A stretch of DNA of 64,000 nt, taken from the NCBI GenBank assembly GCA_037957365.1, contig JARHVA010007805.1, forward strand, positions 390,501-454,500, written 5' to 3'. This document shows positions 49,277-61,150 of this stretch, one piece after another. Source of the DNA: Torreya grandis (taxonomy: Eukaryota; Streptophyta; Pinopsida; Cupressales; Taxaceae). The position numbers and the translations under genes are program-made. Position 1 is the first letter of the stretch, and every line of letters starts with the position of its first letter. Under the pieces are notes generated by a model. The model was not told the DNA's origin and did not search any database. It was given only the letters and a program-made list of their open reading frames with translations.

Positions 49277-52200
49277 ATGAAAATATTAAGTTAGAATATT
49301 AGGGGGTTAAATAGCATAAACAAAGTAGATATAGTTAGGAATTTTGTCAGAGATCAAAAGCCAGATTTCCTTTTGCTCCAAGAAACTAAGATGAGTAAAG
49401 AGAAAGCAAAATAGATCAAAGACCTTAAAAATTATTCTATCAAGGCCAGTAGTTCTAAAGGTGCTTCAAGGGGCACCATGATGCTATGGAAGAAGAATCA
49501 TTATTCTGGTTCTATTTTGACGAAGAGTAAAAACCTTATGGTTGTAAAAAAAACTAGTGTTGACCAAAAGGAAAGTTGGTATGTTGTAAATATCTATGCT
49601 CCCAATGTCAAGATCCAAAGGAAAAAGGTCTGGGAGACTATCTCAAATTTTAAAAGCAAAGATTATTGCGGATGATGGATTATAATGGGAGATTTTAATG
49701 TTCCCCTCTATGAACATGAGAAAAAGGGGGTAATACTATTCAAATGGAAGGGAGAATTGATATCATGGAGTTTATAAATAAAGAAGGATGAATGGATATG
49801 GAGCTTCAGGGAATTTAGTTTACATGGAGCAATAAGAGAATTGGTAATGATTGTATACAGGCCAAGCTTGATAGGGCTCTCATCTCTCCAGACTGGACAA
49901 AAGATTACATATGTAAGTTGGAAGCGTGCCATAGAATAGGCTTGGATCATTATCTTCTTATCTTCACAGCAGTCAAAATGAACTAGAAAAAGAATCATCC
50001 TTTCAGATTTGAAAAGATGTGGATGCAACACCCACAGTTTGAAAGTAAAATGGAAGAGTGGTGGAATATACCTATTGAGGGGACAACCCTCTTTAGAGTA
50101 GCATCCAAGCTCAAAAACATTAAAAAGGAAGTTAAGAAATGGAATAAGGATTGTTTTGGAAATATCTTTGAGAAAAAGAATACTATCAAGGAGGAAATTA
50201 GCAGAATTTAGGAAAAAATTCAGCTAAATGGATACACCTCAGACCTCCTTACAGAAGAAAGTGAACAATTGGTTCAATATCAAGATCTTATAACTAAGGA
50301 AGAAATCTATTGGAGACAAAGATCTAGGGTGTTATGGTTGAAAGAAGGAGATAAAAATACAAAGTTTTTCCATCTCTCCACTCTGAAATACAAAGCTAAA
50401 ACTCATATACAATACTTGAAAAAAGGAGATCAGAAGATGTCAGAGGAAAAGGAAATAAAGGAGGAAATGCTTTCCTTTTTCTCCTCCTTAATGAAGGCTG
50501 ATATAAATATCAATTTGGATAGTCAGGCTGATATCCTACGTTTGGTTCCTCCTTTGGTCTCGAAGGAGTAGAATAAAATGTTGTGCTCAATACCTAAGGA
50601 GGAGGAAATCTTCAAAGCAGTTAGTTCTTTAGGAGGAGATAAAGCAGCTGGACCAGATGGATTTCCCATGTTATTTTTTCAAAAGCTATGGAAAATTGTT
50701 GGCAAAGATGTAAGTAATGCGGTGAAGGAATTCTTTGGAGCCAAATATATGCTTAAGGAAGTTAATGCCACTTTTTTGTGTCTAATTCCAAAAAATATTG
50801 GAGTTGACTCTCCTGATCAGTTTAGACCGATTAGTCTATGCAATTCCTTCTATAAGATTATATCCAAAGTTTTTACATCCAGACTAATTCAAGTGATCCC
50901 TTCAATTATTTCTGATTAGCAAAATGGATTCATCCCAGGAAGACAAATCCTCAATTCTATAATTACTACTCATGAGAATATTCATTTGGTGTTCAGCTCT
51001 AACAATGAGGGGTTCATAATGAAATTTGATATTGCTAAAGCATATGATAGGGTGGACTGGTTATTCCTTTCAAATAGTCTTATTACCTTTGGCTTTGAAC
51101 AAAGAGTGGTTGACATTATTAAGCAGTTGATATCTACTACTTCTATTGCAGTGCTGGTAAATGGGAGTTCGTCCCACTTCTTTAAACCATCAAGGGGATT
51201 GAGACAAGGGGATCCTATATCCCCTATTCTATTTATAATTATGGGTGATAGTATGGGATGATATATAGGGGACTTAGTCCATAAAGGTTTATTTAAGGGT
51301 CTGAAACCCTCTTCTCATCCTTTAATATGCTCCCATGGTCAATTTGTTGATGATACTATTTTCATGGGGCAATCTGAAGTCACAAAAGCAAGAACTTTAA
51401 AGAAAGCTATAAATTTATATTCAGCTGCCTCAAGACAATTGATTAACTAGAACAAAAGTGCAGTGTTCTTCACTAACACCCCAAGTCATAGACAGAATAA
51501 AATAGCTAAAATCCTTGAATGCTCCATAGGATCTTTCCCCTCCTCTTACTTGGGTCTCCCTCTTGGGATGAAAGTTCCTGAAGATTTTTGGGAAGGACTT
51601 ATTAACAAATTTAGCAAGAAACTTGTGGGATGGAAAGGTAATTTTCTAAGTCAGGCAGGAAAACTTACCCTCCTCAAAGCAAGTATTCAAAGCATACCCA
51701 CTTATGCTTTGAGTCTTTTCAGAATTCCTACCAAATTTGCAGAAGTTATTGAAAAAATTCAAAGAAACTTTCTTTGGACAGGTACTGAGGAGAAAAGGAG
51801 AATGCCTTTAATTGCATGGGATAACATTTATAAACCTATCAGGGAAGGAGGACTAGGAATAAGGAAAATTAGAAGTATGAACATAGCTCTCTTAGCCAAG
51901 CAGGGATGGAGGGTTTATCAGGAAAACAAAGAATGGAGCAATATATGGAAGCATAAGTTTTTATACAAGGCAAAGTCCCTCTCTGAGTTCTTTTCTTACC
52001 CTGACGTCTCCCATCCATCTGCCATATGGGGGGCAGTTCAGGGTACTAAACAAGTTTTATAAGAAGGAAGCTCTTGGAAAGTTGGCAATGGAAAAAAGGT
52101 GAAATTTTGGGAGGATGTTTGGTTAAAATGAAAACCTTTGATAGATGAAATCCAAGATAAAGAAGCAATAGACCGATGTAAGCAAAGACTGGGAATAATG

Positions 52201-53336
52201 GTTAACCAATACTGGAAAAACAACTCTTGGGTGAACCTTACTGATCTTGATCAAGATTTCAAGAATATACAACTATCCCTAAATGTTATATCTCTTTACC
52301 CTAATCTTGAAGATAAGATTGTATGGCATAATGAGCCTAGTGGATAATTTAAAGTTTCTTCCATTTTCACTTCAAAGGGAAATGGTAACAAACCTTTGTG
52401 GATGAAGGCTTGGATAAAGGGGCTCATCCCAAAAATCAAAATCTTCTTCTGGACCCTCCTCCAAAACAAAATATTGACTCTGGAAAATTTACAGAAAAGA
52501 GGAATATATATTGTGAATAGGTGTATTCTTTGTAAGAAGGGCTTTGAAGATAGAGATCACTTGTTTGTGAACTATTCTTTTACGTAGCAAGTTTGGAAAT
52601 AAATCCTCAATCTATGGGGTATTGCTTGGATTCACCATAAAAATGTGGAACTATCTCTTAAAAGTTGGTATTGTCCTTCCAAGAATCCTGAAGTTATATT
52701 TTTATGGAAACTAACTCTTCCCCATATTTGGTGGGGAATATGGAAGGAAAGAAATAACTAAATTTTTAGAAGTAAAGAACTTCCTGGATGGGTGGTGGGG
52801 AAGAACATCATTAGAGCTATTAAGGAGAATTTCTCATTACAAAGGAATCAAACCCAACCTTCCAAGTGGATAATCCCTTAAGAACAGAAAATTCTAATGG
52901 TAAACTTGAAAATCCTAGACTAGGTGTTACTTGGAATGTCCCCCCTCAAGGGTGGATTAAAGGAAACTTCAATGGAGCTGCTAAAGGGAATTCAGGGAAA
53001 GCAAGATGTGGAGGAGTCTTAAGAAACCATATGGGAAATATAATCGATGTTGTTGCAATCCCCATTGGAAAGTCAAATTGTCATATTGTTGAAGCTTCTG
53101 CTGCCCTTCAAACCATCAAACTAGCTGTGGATTCAGGATATTCTAAATTATGGCTGGAAGGGGACTCTTTGAATATCATAAATATTCTAAACAATAAAAA
53201 TTATGTGTCATGGACTATAGAGGCTATGGTGATGGAGATGAAAACTTTAATAAAAAAATTTGAAAAAGTAACAATTACCCACACCTACTGTGAAGCTAAC
53301 GGAGTTGCAGATTGGATAGCAAATTATGCAGTCTGA
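49277..53336 (+). pseudogene. LINE ORF2: endonuclease, reverse transcriptase, RNase H
   Basis: ATG 49277 opens MKILS, then a stop where Trp is expected, then NIRGLNS, the usual start of LINE endonucleases. Endonuclease: LLLQETK (49357), then IIMGDFNVPL (49682-49711). RT (50590-51480): AAGPDGFPMLFF, FRPISLCN, QNGFIPGRQI, MKFDIAKAYDRVDW (first Asp 51028), RQGDPISP and FVDD at 51343-51354, so all RT Asp survive. Then SYLGLPLG, SQAGKLTLLKA and a zinc-binding region (KIKIFFWTLLQNK..., CILCKKGFEDRDHL). RNase H (52920-53336) ends in HTYCEANGVADWIAN; its first catalytic Asp is Asn (FNG at 52968-52976). Two frameshifts (about 49728 and 52850) and about ten stops. Confidence 0.9.
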
Positions 53337-53454
53337 ACAGGACACAAAGTGAGGTGGTGGGAAACATTAAAAAAGAATGTGGATCTTAGAGCACTCATTC
53401 ATCATGATGCAGTTCATGAAAAGGTGGGAAAGATTAGCTTGCAATAGAAAACTA

Positions 53455-55230
53455 ATGAGTTGGAGGAGTGCCTTCGTGGAGAAAGGCTTACAATAATTAA
53501 AAAGGAATGCCCTCGAGAATGAGAAGTGGATCTTGTACGTGCCTAAAAAAAGGCAAGCTTTAAACCAAATTGGTAGCAGGTGGGATCATTGTATAGTTTA
53601 CAGTGATTGGGTATCAAAGGAAAACTATATGGCTCGCGTAAGAAAAGGAGAACCAAGGAAGCAGGAACCCAAAAATTGTGAAGAGTGGAGAGCGAAACAA
53701 GATGTTTGGAAAATCCTGCAGAGAGGGAAGGTTTTGAACTACGTGGAAAGGCTCCATGGTTCAAAACCTCATATTATAATGGTTTTTTTCAAAAATTGGA
53801 TTGATGATAGGGTCACTCTACATGGTATCACAGTGAATCTAACAGAGGAATTTATAGCAGAGGTTACAGGGTTGCCTATGGAAGGAATAAAATTCTCCAA
53901 GCAGACTAGCATTTCAAATGAGGCCTTTTACAAATTCCCTAAGACAGATGTTGAAGAGCAGAAGTTGGAAAAGAATGGGGATTTCTTTGAACTAGAACAG
54001 ATTAAGGGCATTTGGAGGGATGTCTTATGCTGTATTCGAGAGTACTTCATACTCGATGGAAGAAGCAAGAGAGTCCACAAATTCCACTTTATATTCCTAA
54101 ATCATTTCAGACACAAAGTAAGAATTTCCTTTCCCTTTTATCTACGTTTCTCTTTGGTCCAAAGTTTATTCACTCACAGGAAGAAGGAAACGCATCCTAT
54201 TCTGCATGAAGGATTAATTCTAATAATTGAAGGCTATTGCAAGAACAAGGCCATGGTTATGAACCCTTATCTAGGGAAAAACAAGGATTCACAGAGTAAA
54301 AAGAGTGAAATTTTTAAAGGGAAAGATAAAATCAAGCCCCCTAGTGTCAAGAATCAGAATGTTGATGAGGATACAGAGTGGGAGAGAACTAATAAGTCTG
54401 GGGAGGAAAGCTTGGAGGAAGAAGAAGGAACAGAAAGTAGGAATTCAAGTTCTAATGAGGAAGAAGAAGCTCAGGAGAAGAATGAGAAAGAAGGAGTCAA
54501 CATAGAGGAGAAGTCTGAAAATAGTGAACATGACTCTGAGGAAAACTAACAAGTGTTTGAGGATGATAAAGTCTTGGATGACCCTGTTGAGGACCCTATT
54601 TCGATAAATGAGAGGGAAAACACTATTCAGGCTGACAACAAAGAAATGGACTTGGGAGTTCAAGCTGAAACTAAAGAGCAGAATTAAAGGGAAAGAGAGG
54701 ACCACATTGAAGAAGGCGGGAATAGTCCTAATAAGAACACAGAAGAGTGGAGTGATAAAAGGCAAAACGATGGAAGGCACACACCTACGAGATGGGTTAA
54801 TTGCAAAGTAGAGGCTATCCTCCAACTCAATTCTTGGATGTTTAAGGAGATAATGGATCTCAAAAGGAAAATGGAAATAATGGAAGACAACCAGAAGGTA
54901 GTTTGGAACAAAATCAATAAACATGGAAAAATAGATGAGATACATCCCCATCAAACTCAAAGACTATGAGAACAACCTAAGGGAACTCATCAAGGAGAGC
55001 AGAATGAAAATGGAGGAGGTAACATCTAACATATGTGCTACAACTATTAATATTGGAAAAAGAGCTAATGAGGAGATCAAATCCTTAGAGGGGCCAAGCA
55101 AGAGGACGAGACAGAGCTCAAGAAAGAAAGCTATGCAAGAGGGAGCAATGTCGGCGGCTACTGCCATTTAGGATACTACTGTGAAAGGTAAGGAAGCAGT
55201 GAAAATGATTTTGGAACTGGAAGAATAGCC
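53455..55230 (+). pseudogene. LINE ORF3: plant mobile-domain-like protein with coiled-coil tail
   Basis: ATG 53455 (MSWRSAFVEKGLQ, stop at 53494) opens a frame that is clear from 53497 to 54549. The N-terminal 250 residues (GKVLNYVERLHGSKPHI, LHGITVNLTEEFIAEVTGLP, CIREYFILDG, VHKFHFIFLNHFRHKV, HPILHEGLILIIEGY) fit the pattern of plant mobile-domain or plant-transposon proteins (VRG..I.F....I...LGLP). Then come an acidic Ser/Glu-rich segment (54360-54720), a coiled-coil-like part (54790-54940; WMFKEIMDLKRKMEIMEDNQ) and, after a frameshift near 54940, a basic end with LEGPSKRTRQSSRKK. In-frame stops at 54547 and 54685 are of the Gln-codon type. It starts 119 bases after the RNase H stop. Function unknown; a cargo or nuclear factor is a guess. 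Confidence 0.65.
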
Positions 55231-55489
55231 TGGTTATTCTAGTTGGTTGTGTTATCTAGTCTTGTTTCTTGGTTTTTTGTAATCTTTTGACTATGGTGTA
55301 GCCAGGTCTATGTAAAACTTGGGTTGTGACTTGTGGTCTTTCTGATGGTTTCAGGTCCATATAAAACCTGTTTATGTTACTTCTTTGTAGTAGGTTTTAG
55401 GTTTTGCCTGTGATCGTAAATGCTTCATCTTTCTTTCTTTGTTTCAGGGTTTTAGGGCCCCTTCAAAACCTATTTTTACCTTAATCTAA
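55231..55489 (+). other. 3' UTR of the LINE
   Basis: T- and G-rich sequence with two imperfect copies of a GGT(T/C)TATRTAAAACTTGG-like motif (55306 and 55350) and a pyrimidine stretch, CATCTTTCTTTCTTTGTTTC, at 55427-55446. It ends TTACCTTAATCTAA just before the right duplication. No AATAAA signal is seen. Confidence 0.6.
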
Positions 55490-55506
55490 AACAAGCATAT
55501 TCCTAA
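55490..55506 (+). repeat. Right target-site duplication of the LINE
   Basis: AACAAGCATATTCCTAA, identical to 47469-47485. Confidence 0.92.
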
Positions 55507-55570
55507 AATACATAAGAATATTTTTAGGAATAGAAGAATTATCATCTATGTCCACATTTGATTACTCATT
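55507..55570 (-). pseudogene. Older minus-strand reading frame split by the LINE (right part)
   Basis: Minus-strand reading VDIDDNSSIPKNILMYF runs into the target site and joins in frame with VIEGSYYD on the other side of the LINE. Stops lie just upstream. See 47165-47485. Confidence 0.45.
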
Positions 55571-56080
55571 GGCCTAAATATAAGGAACTTCATGGGTAAT
55601 GATGATAACTATTAGTTTTTTTTATACACACTCATAAATAACATACCAAACCCTGAGATGATAAGGAATACCAACACAAATCCAAATCCTATGATGAGGT
55701 AAAACATAAAATTCTAAGGTTTGAATTATTGGAACCTTACAATAAAAAGGCCACCTATGAAGGGGAGATTAAAAATTTGGATTTTAAAATAAGGTGCTAA
55801 AGCATAAATTTTAAACCCTAAGTGAGAATAATGAAGCCTAGAGGGGAACATAGGGTTTATGATGGTCAAAATAAGTATTGAGTTCACCAAAATATTTTAA
55901 ATTATTTTTTATTTACTTATAAAATAAATTTAAAACTTAGATTATTTAAATTGTAAAATATATGACATTTACATAGATCTAAATTTTAAATTTGATATAT
56001 TTCACTTACTAGCTAAATAAATGATTAAGCACATAGAAGAGAAAAAGGTAACAAACTTATTTATGCTTCTATTATTACTT
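55571..56080. other. AT-rich spacer between LINE target and minus-strand LINE
   Basis: No clear domain. Minus-strand readings here are short and broken. It may be leader sequence of the older minus-strand element. Confidence 0.4.
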
Positions 56081-57750
56081 TACATGAAAAAAATACATAA
56101 TTTTTTATTAATATAAATAACAAATTACATTTTGTAGATGTTTTTTAGTGTTCCAAAGGAAAAAGAATCAAAGAAAAGAGAAAAACTCCCATAAAAAAAG
56201 AAACAAAAATCCCCTCCATAACAAGAAAAGGGATAGCATAAAGTAATTGAAGATCACCATCGTATAATATAACATCAATTCCAACCTATAAATACTAGAA
56301 TTTAATGGGAAGCATGTTCCAAATAATCTTTAATTTTTCCTTTTTTACATTTATTTTCTAACATCCTAACACATCCCATTAGAGGGTTTGATTATGATTA
56401 TTTTTAATTCTATATTATGATTATTTGTGGGCAATTTATATATTGAGAGTTCCCAATTCAGATGAGTCACCATATCCTTTTTAGAATATGAATTATGTAA
56501 TTCATGAACCATCTTTACTCCCCCTAATGGATTATCATTTATAAAAATCCTCATAGATAAACTCTGATCGTATTCTCCTTCCATTTTAGTAGGGACAAAT
56601 TCTTCCAAATAGGCATCTATTTCTCTACGATCATTCTTTTTAGTTCTGAGGTATGTTGACTTTCCTCTACATTATTCACTTATTCTTCCTCTTTCTCTTG
56701 AACTAGAAAGCTCAATATTTTGAATGTTGGTTATGATCTAATTTTTTATGTATGAGTTTGTGCCTAAGTACAAGTAGCATGAATATTTCCAATAAGCTTA
56801 CAAATATGACATTGTAAATCAATATTGTCAAAATCCAATGTCTATATATGATGAATATTTTCACATATGATTATCATTTTATCTAATAGACCCTTGATGA
56901 GATCTATTTCTACATAAATGTGAGCATATGTTTATAAGGCCACTATTATTATCTTTGCATCAATTTTGATAAACTTTCCCAAGCAATATCCTATCTATTC
57001 GAAAGCATAAATGAGATAAAGAGGAAGATTGGGGAGTTAAACCTATATTAGAATTTTGGTAACTAAATGTGAATTTGGATCAAATTATGGAAACTAGGGA
57101 GTGAGGTAAAGACCCACCATTCCCTAAAACCAAAGATCATGTGTAAATAATCACTGATAATATACCTCATCAAACAAATGGACAATGAAAAACTCCTTGG
57201 AATAAATAGATATTTCACATTTATTTGACCAATTCAAGTGAACCCATTGAAACAAAGTTGTTATAGTTGGCTAAAAGACATTACATCTAAATATTAATAC
57301 CTCTTTCTCTAAGTTTTTTAGTATAGTAGCACATCTTCCTCATTAATCACCACATTTGACACATGATCAACTTGTTTTATAATATAGGCACTAGAAATGG
57401 GTGCAAGCTTCAAAACACTTTATTTTGTATCTATTTTTTCACTACTTCCTTGAAATACCTAGCTTTAGATGAAGATGGTATCTAAGTACCTACAACTCCT
57501 CATAATATTAAAACCATATAAAAATTGAAATCCTTGACTATATCATACCATGATAATCAAGTTATTTTCCTTTATATTAAAGACATTAATGAGTTGTTAA
57601 AATCCCTTTTGCATACTCTATAATCAATTTTATATTAACCACAAGATCTATCAGCTAAACCCAATTGTAAATGGTTTTCCCAAGAATGGTATAAATCATT
57701 ATTTGATACCTAATCGTATTCTCTCCATTTTTTTATATGTATTCATGTTT
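56080..57750 (-). pseudogene. Half-LINE: ORF1 followed directly by 3' UTR
   Basis: On the minus strand, DUF4283-type motifs run from about 57330 down to 57030 (KEFFIVHLFDE, GLYLTP, then LPNLPLY and ..IG..LGKFIKIDA). They are followed by YICVEIDLIKGLLDK (56925-56881) and the zinc knuckle CHICKLIGNIHAT (56810-56772). An open frame of 80 codons (56608-56366) closes ORF1. Instead of ORF2, a T-rich tail follows (TTCTTTGATTCTTTTTCC near 56160), ending in ATTAATAAAAAATT at about 56100, like a plant LINE 3' end. ORF2 is therefore absent. The 5' limit near 57750 is an estimate. Confidence 0.6.
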
Positions 57751-60457
57751 TATAATATATAGCATGTCTTCATTTGTCTAATGATTTGTAGACATCCATA
57801 TTTCTAAATCTTCTATATTGTGGTGTTAATACAAACTAGATATTTTATTTCCCTTATCTCTATAAAATTTTGTTAATATCCTAACCCTAAATGCATCTAA
57901 AATTGAAATAATATCTGGTTTGGAGGAGACTGGTTGGCCCTTGAAATCAATATGTTATATTATTAGACCTTTTCTTGTAAAATAAATTCATTTTGACATT
58001 TTTTCAAAAAATTTACATGTTTCCTCTTTTACCTTAACTTCTCAAAGAAAACATACTAGCTATTGTAAAAATAAAAATTGTGGAAAAGTAATGATCATAA
58101 AAACATCCTATTGTAATAATGGCTTCTAGGTCTCAAAAACTATACTTGGTGTGCATTCAAAATAGTGTATTGTGATTCAAAGCCAAAATATTTATGTGGA
58201 ATTTTAACAAATAGTTTGTATACATTTTGCAGGTCCTCCATTTGTATCACTTATTCAAATAGTTTTTTGAAATTTGAGGCCTTCCCATGAGCACATAGGG
58301 ATATAATCCATACCTTACTATCCCAAATCCCACCACTACATCACAAACTTTATCTACCTAAAAGGAAAGAAAATATATAAAGGGTGGAGACTAGAGTAGA
58401 GCTAGTTGAGGAGGGTTTGAGCTTCTACATTTTAAGATGACCATTTGATAGATTCAAGATTGAGTCCCAATAAACTTTAAATATTAAATATCCCAAAAAA
58501 AATTATCACCTCTCTCCTCTCATTATTTTCTCATGTTCCTTACATGCCATACCTTTAATGATAGTGTAGCCATTTTTTTGAATGGTACCCACCTACTGAG
58601 GGTACATATTTGAGGCTCATACATTAAACTTCATTTTAAAGATGTACTTTGAATTATAAATATTCATATGAGAAAATAAAATGAGTTACATTCTCACATT
58701 ATAAACAAACTTTTCTAACATCCAATATTTTTTTGTTCACAAAATAATCCTAATATGGCCAACTTATCTTTTATGTTTATGTTTTACTTATTATTTATAC
58801 CACAATCATCAAATAGGATTTGTAGTAACACTATGTTGGATCATATCAAAAAAAAATTATAAATATTAATTAAACCTATGGTAATAATTAAACTCTTAAA
58901 ATAACTAGATTCATCTACTATCTACTAGAACCATCTATAATGACTGTGCCACTTTTGATAGTCCATATTGATTCATCAATGTCCATTGGTGACTTTTATG
59001 CATTCAATCACCTTGTACAAAACATGTTTAATTATGTTTTATTTATCTTTTCTCAAAAACCCTAGATTTCACTCTTGAAATAAATGTGGCATAAATGGGT
59101 TAAATTAATTATATTAGATTGAATTTAACCACTCCCTTTTTTATAGTTGAAATATTCCCATGTCACCAATATTATTAAGATAAAAAACATGTAGTTATCC
59201 AACTAGTGTGTGTGAACACACACGTGGATGATCCAAACCATGTGAATGTAAGTCTAAATGATTTTTTTCTATAATATCATTAGGTACAAGCATGAAATAA
59301 TTATTATCCTTTATAAAATTCATATTGTGAATAATAGTAAGTTATATTTATATATACTCTTTTTATTCCTTTATTAATTTATGAATTTATGTATTTAAAA
59401 TTATCCTAATGGATTTGTATCTACAGGGTTATAAAATTAAAATTTAAGAACTATTTTTATTAAAAACTCAACAAAAATACACAAAACAATAAAATAAATG
59501 TCCCAAAATGTATCATGTACCAAAATAGACCGAAAAAATGCACTAGGATGTCACTGATAAATCCAAACATTGTTGTTAATAGACATTATCTAGGAGTACT
59601 TGTGTTTTCCTAAAGTCAATAAAAATTTATAACCATGATAACAAGATGAGGGATCTTTATGATAGTCTAACAAAATATAAATAAATACAAACAATATACT
59701 ATTGCATTAAATGAAGTAGAGAAGAAGACATAAGACAAAGAAAAATGTGCCAAAAAGTTCCCTATTTACAATTGAGAATATATATAAGTAAGTTCACATG
59801 AAAATCATTGTATAAATAAGGCTTATACCAAATTTAGGTATATGAAGTATATTATAAAATATTAATTAAATTAAAATTTTATTCTTTTATTTAAAAACTC
59901 TAAAAAATAGTTCTAAAGTTAGTAAGAGGCAATTATTTGTCAAATTGTTATTAAAAAGATAACTAAAAATTTGATCTATATGAGACAAACTATGTTGAAC
60001 CTTGATATATTATTTTATGTTTTGATCCCTCACTTTTCATAAATTATATAATAAATATGAATTAAGTTTTATTAAATAATAAATAATAATTTACATTAGA
60101 AATAAATGTTCAATCCCTTGGAACCAACTAAAATATCTTCCTTAAACAAAACAAAGATAAAACAATGACTTGTTTTAATTAAAATGTTGAATCCATTAAT
60201 TCTTTTTTATTATTAAGGTTTTAAAAATAATATAATGGTTATTTATTTAAGATGTGTTGGGTATTAAATAATATTTAGATGTAGTAATTTTGGAGAAATA
60301 ATGGGTGTGGAACGAAAAAATTAGTCTAACATATGCAATATAAGTTATTTTCCATTATTAAGCAAGACATTTGACATTGGAATTTTGGGCATATTAAAAA
60401 TTCATATTTCCATTGTATTTATTAAAAATAAGACATGAAGGTTATAGTCATATAAAA
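57751..60457. other. AT-rich intergenic DNA without a recognisable gene
   Basis: No domain or open frame above chance. A short inverted repeat, GTGTGTG-AA-CACACAC, lies near 59210-59225. Remnants of old elements are likely but not recognisable by eye. Confidence 0.5.
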
Positions 60458-61150
60458 TGTCACTTGATTGCAATGAGTGTCATTTGAGACCACCATATCC
60501 CTAGCTTAGCCATAGACCTATCTTAGGGCCTCTTTAGATTCTTATATAACTTTTTTGTTAGTCCAACCCATCCATAGATGTACCAAGAGTAGTTCGAAAC
60601 CATATCCTAGGCATCCATAACCCTAGTGCACCATATTCTACCACCTGGACACTAGTGTGACCCTTTGGACTCTAGTGCACTATGTTAGTGACCAATGGAC
60701 CACACTATTGTTCTTTACCTCTTTTCTCCTCCAATATACATATTTCAATATTTTAAGACACCCTAGGGTAAACTTAGACATATTACACAACCAAAAAAGC
60801 ACTAGATCAGTATATATACACAAATATTATCCTTTTACCCATTAAATGAAATTTAGATGTAAATACACAAACAAACTCACTGACAAGTTATGAAAATTAA
60901 GGTCATTAATCCCTATTTAACAACACGTATGCATATATCCATCTATATTAATTCTAAGCTCATTTTAATCAAATTTATAGTCTCAATTCATACTCAAATA
61001 ACTAAAATATGTACTCATATTAGCATTCACTTGTACTTGCACCAATAATTTAGGTAGGATAACTACATCAAGATTGATCCACTCTCAAGGTATTAGTATA
61101 TAGGTAACTATCAACACAATGGGGTGTTGAGGTCACATCTAACCTATCTA
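60458..61150 (+). repeat. 5' LTR of element A2
   Basis: Aligns with the A1 LTRs: CCATATCCCTAGCTTAGCC, CATTCACTTGTACTTGCACC, ATCAAGATTGATCC and ATGGGGTGTTGAGG occur in the same order. It is more diverged from A1 than the two A1 LTRs are from each other. End is approximate. Confidence 0.65.

Larger units (their letters stand above)
47486..55489 (+). mobile_element. Full-length 8.0 kb LINE with three reading frames
   Basis: A unit of 8004 bases between perfect 17 bp duplications. It holds a 49-base 5' leader, ORF1 (DUF4283 and zinc knuckle), ORF2 (endonuclease, RT, zinc-binding region, RNase H), an ORF3 of about 590 codons and a 3' UTR. Most plant LINEs of this type have only ORF1 and ORF2 and are 5-7 kb long. 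The 3' end (TTACCTTAATCT and three or four A) has almost no poly(A). It is decayed by stops and short indels but still readable along its whole length. It is noticeably less AT-rich than its flanks. Confidence 0.88.

Noticed and set aside
54445..54960. 171-codon minus-strand open frame opposite ORF3
   Set aside because: It mirrors the acidic Glu/Lys-rich region of ORF3; the Leu/Phe-rich product is what antisense reading of GAA/GAG/AAG codons gives.
59205..59230. GTGTGTG-AA-CACACAC inverted repeat as terminator or transposon end
   Set aside because: Simple dinucleotide sequence with a two-base loop; no partner end or gene nearby.
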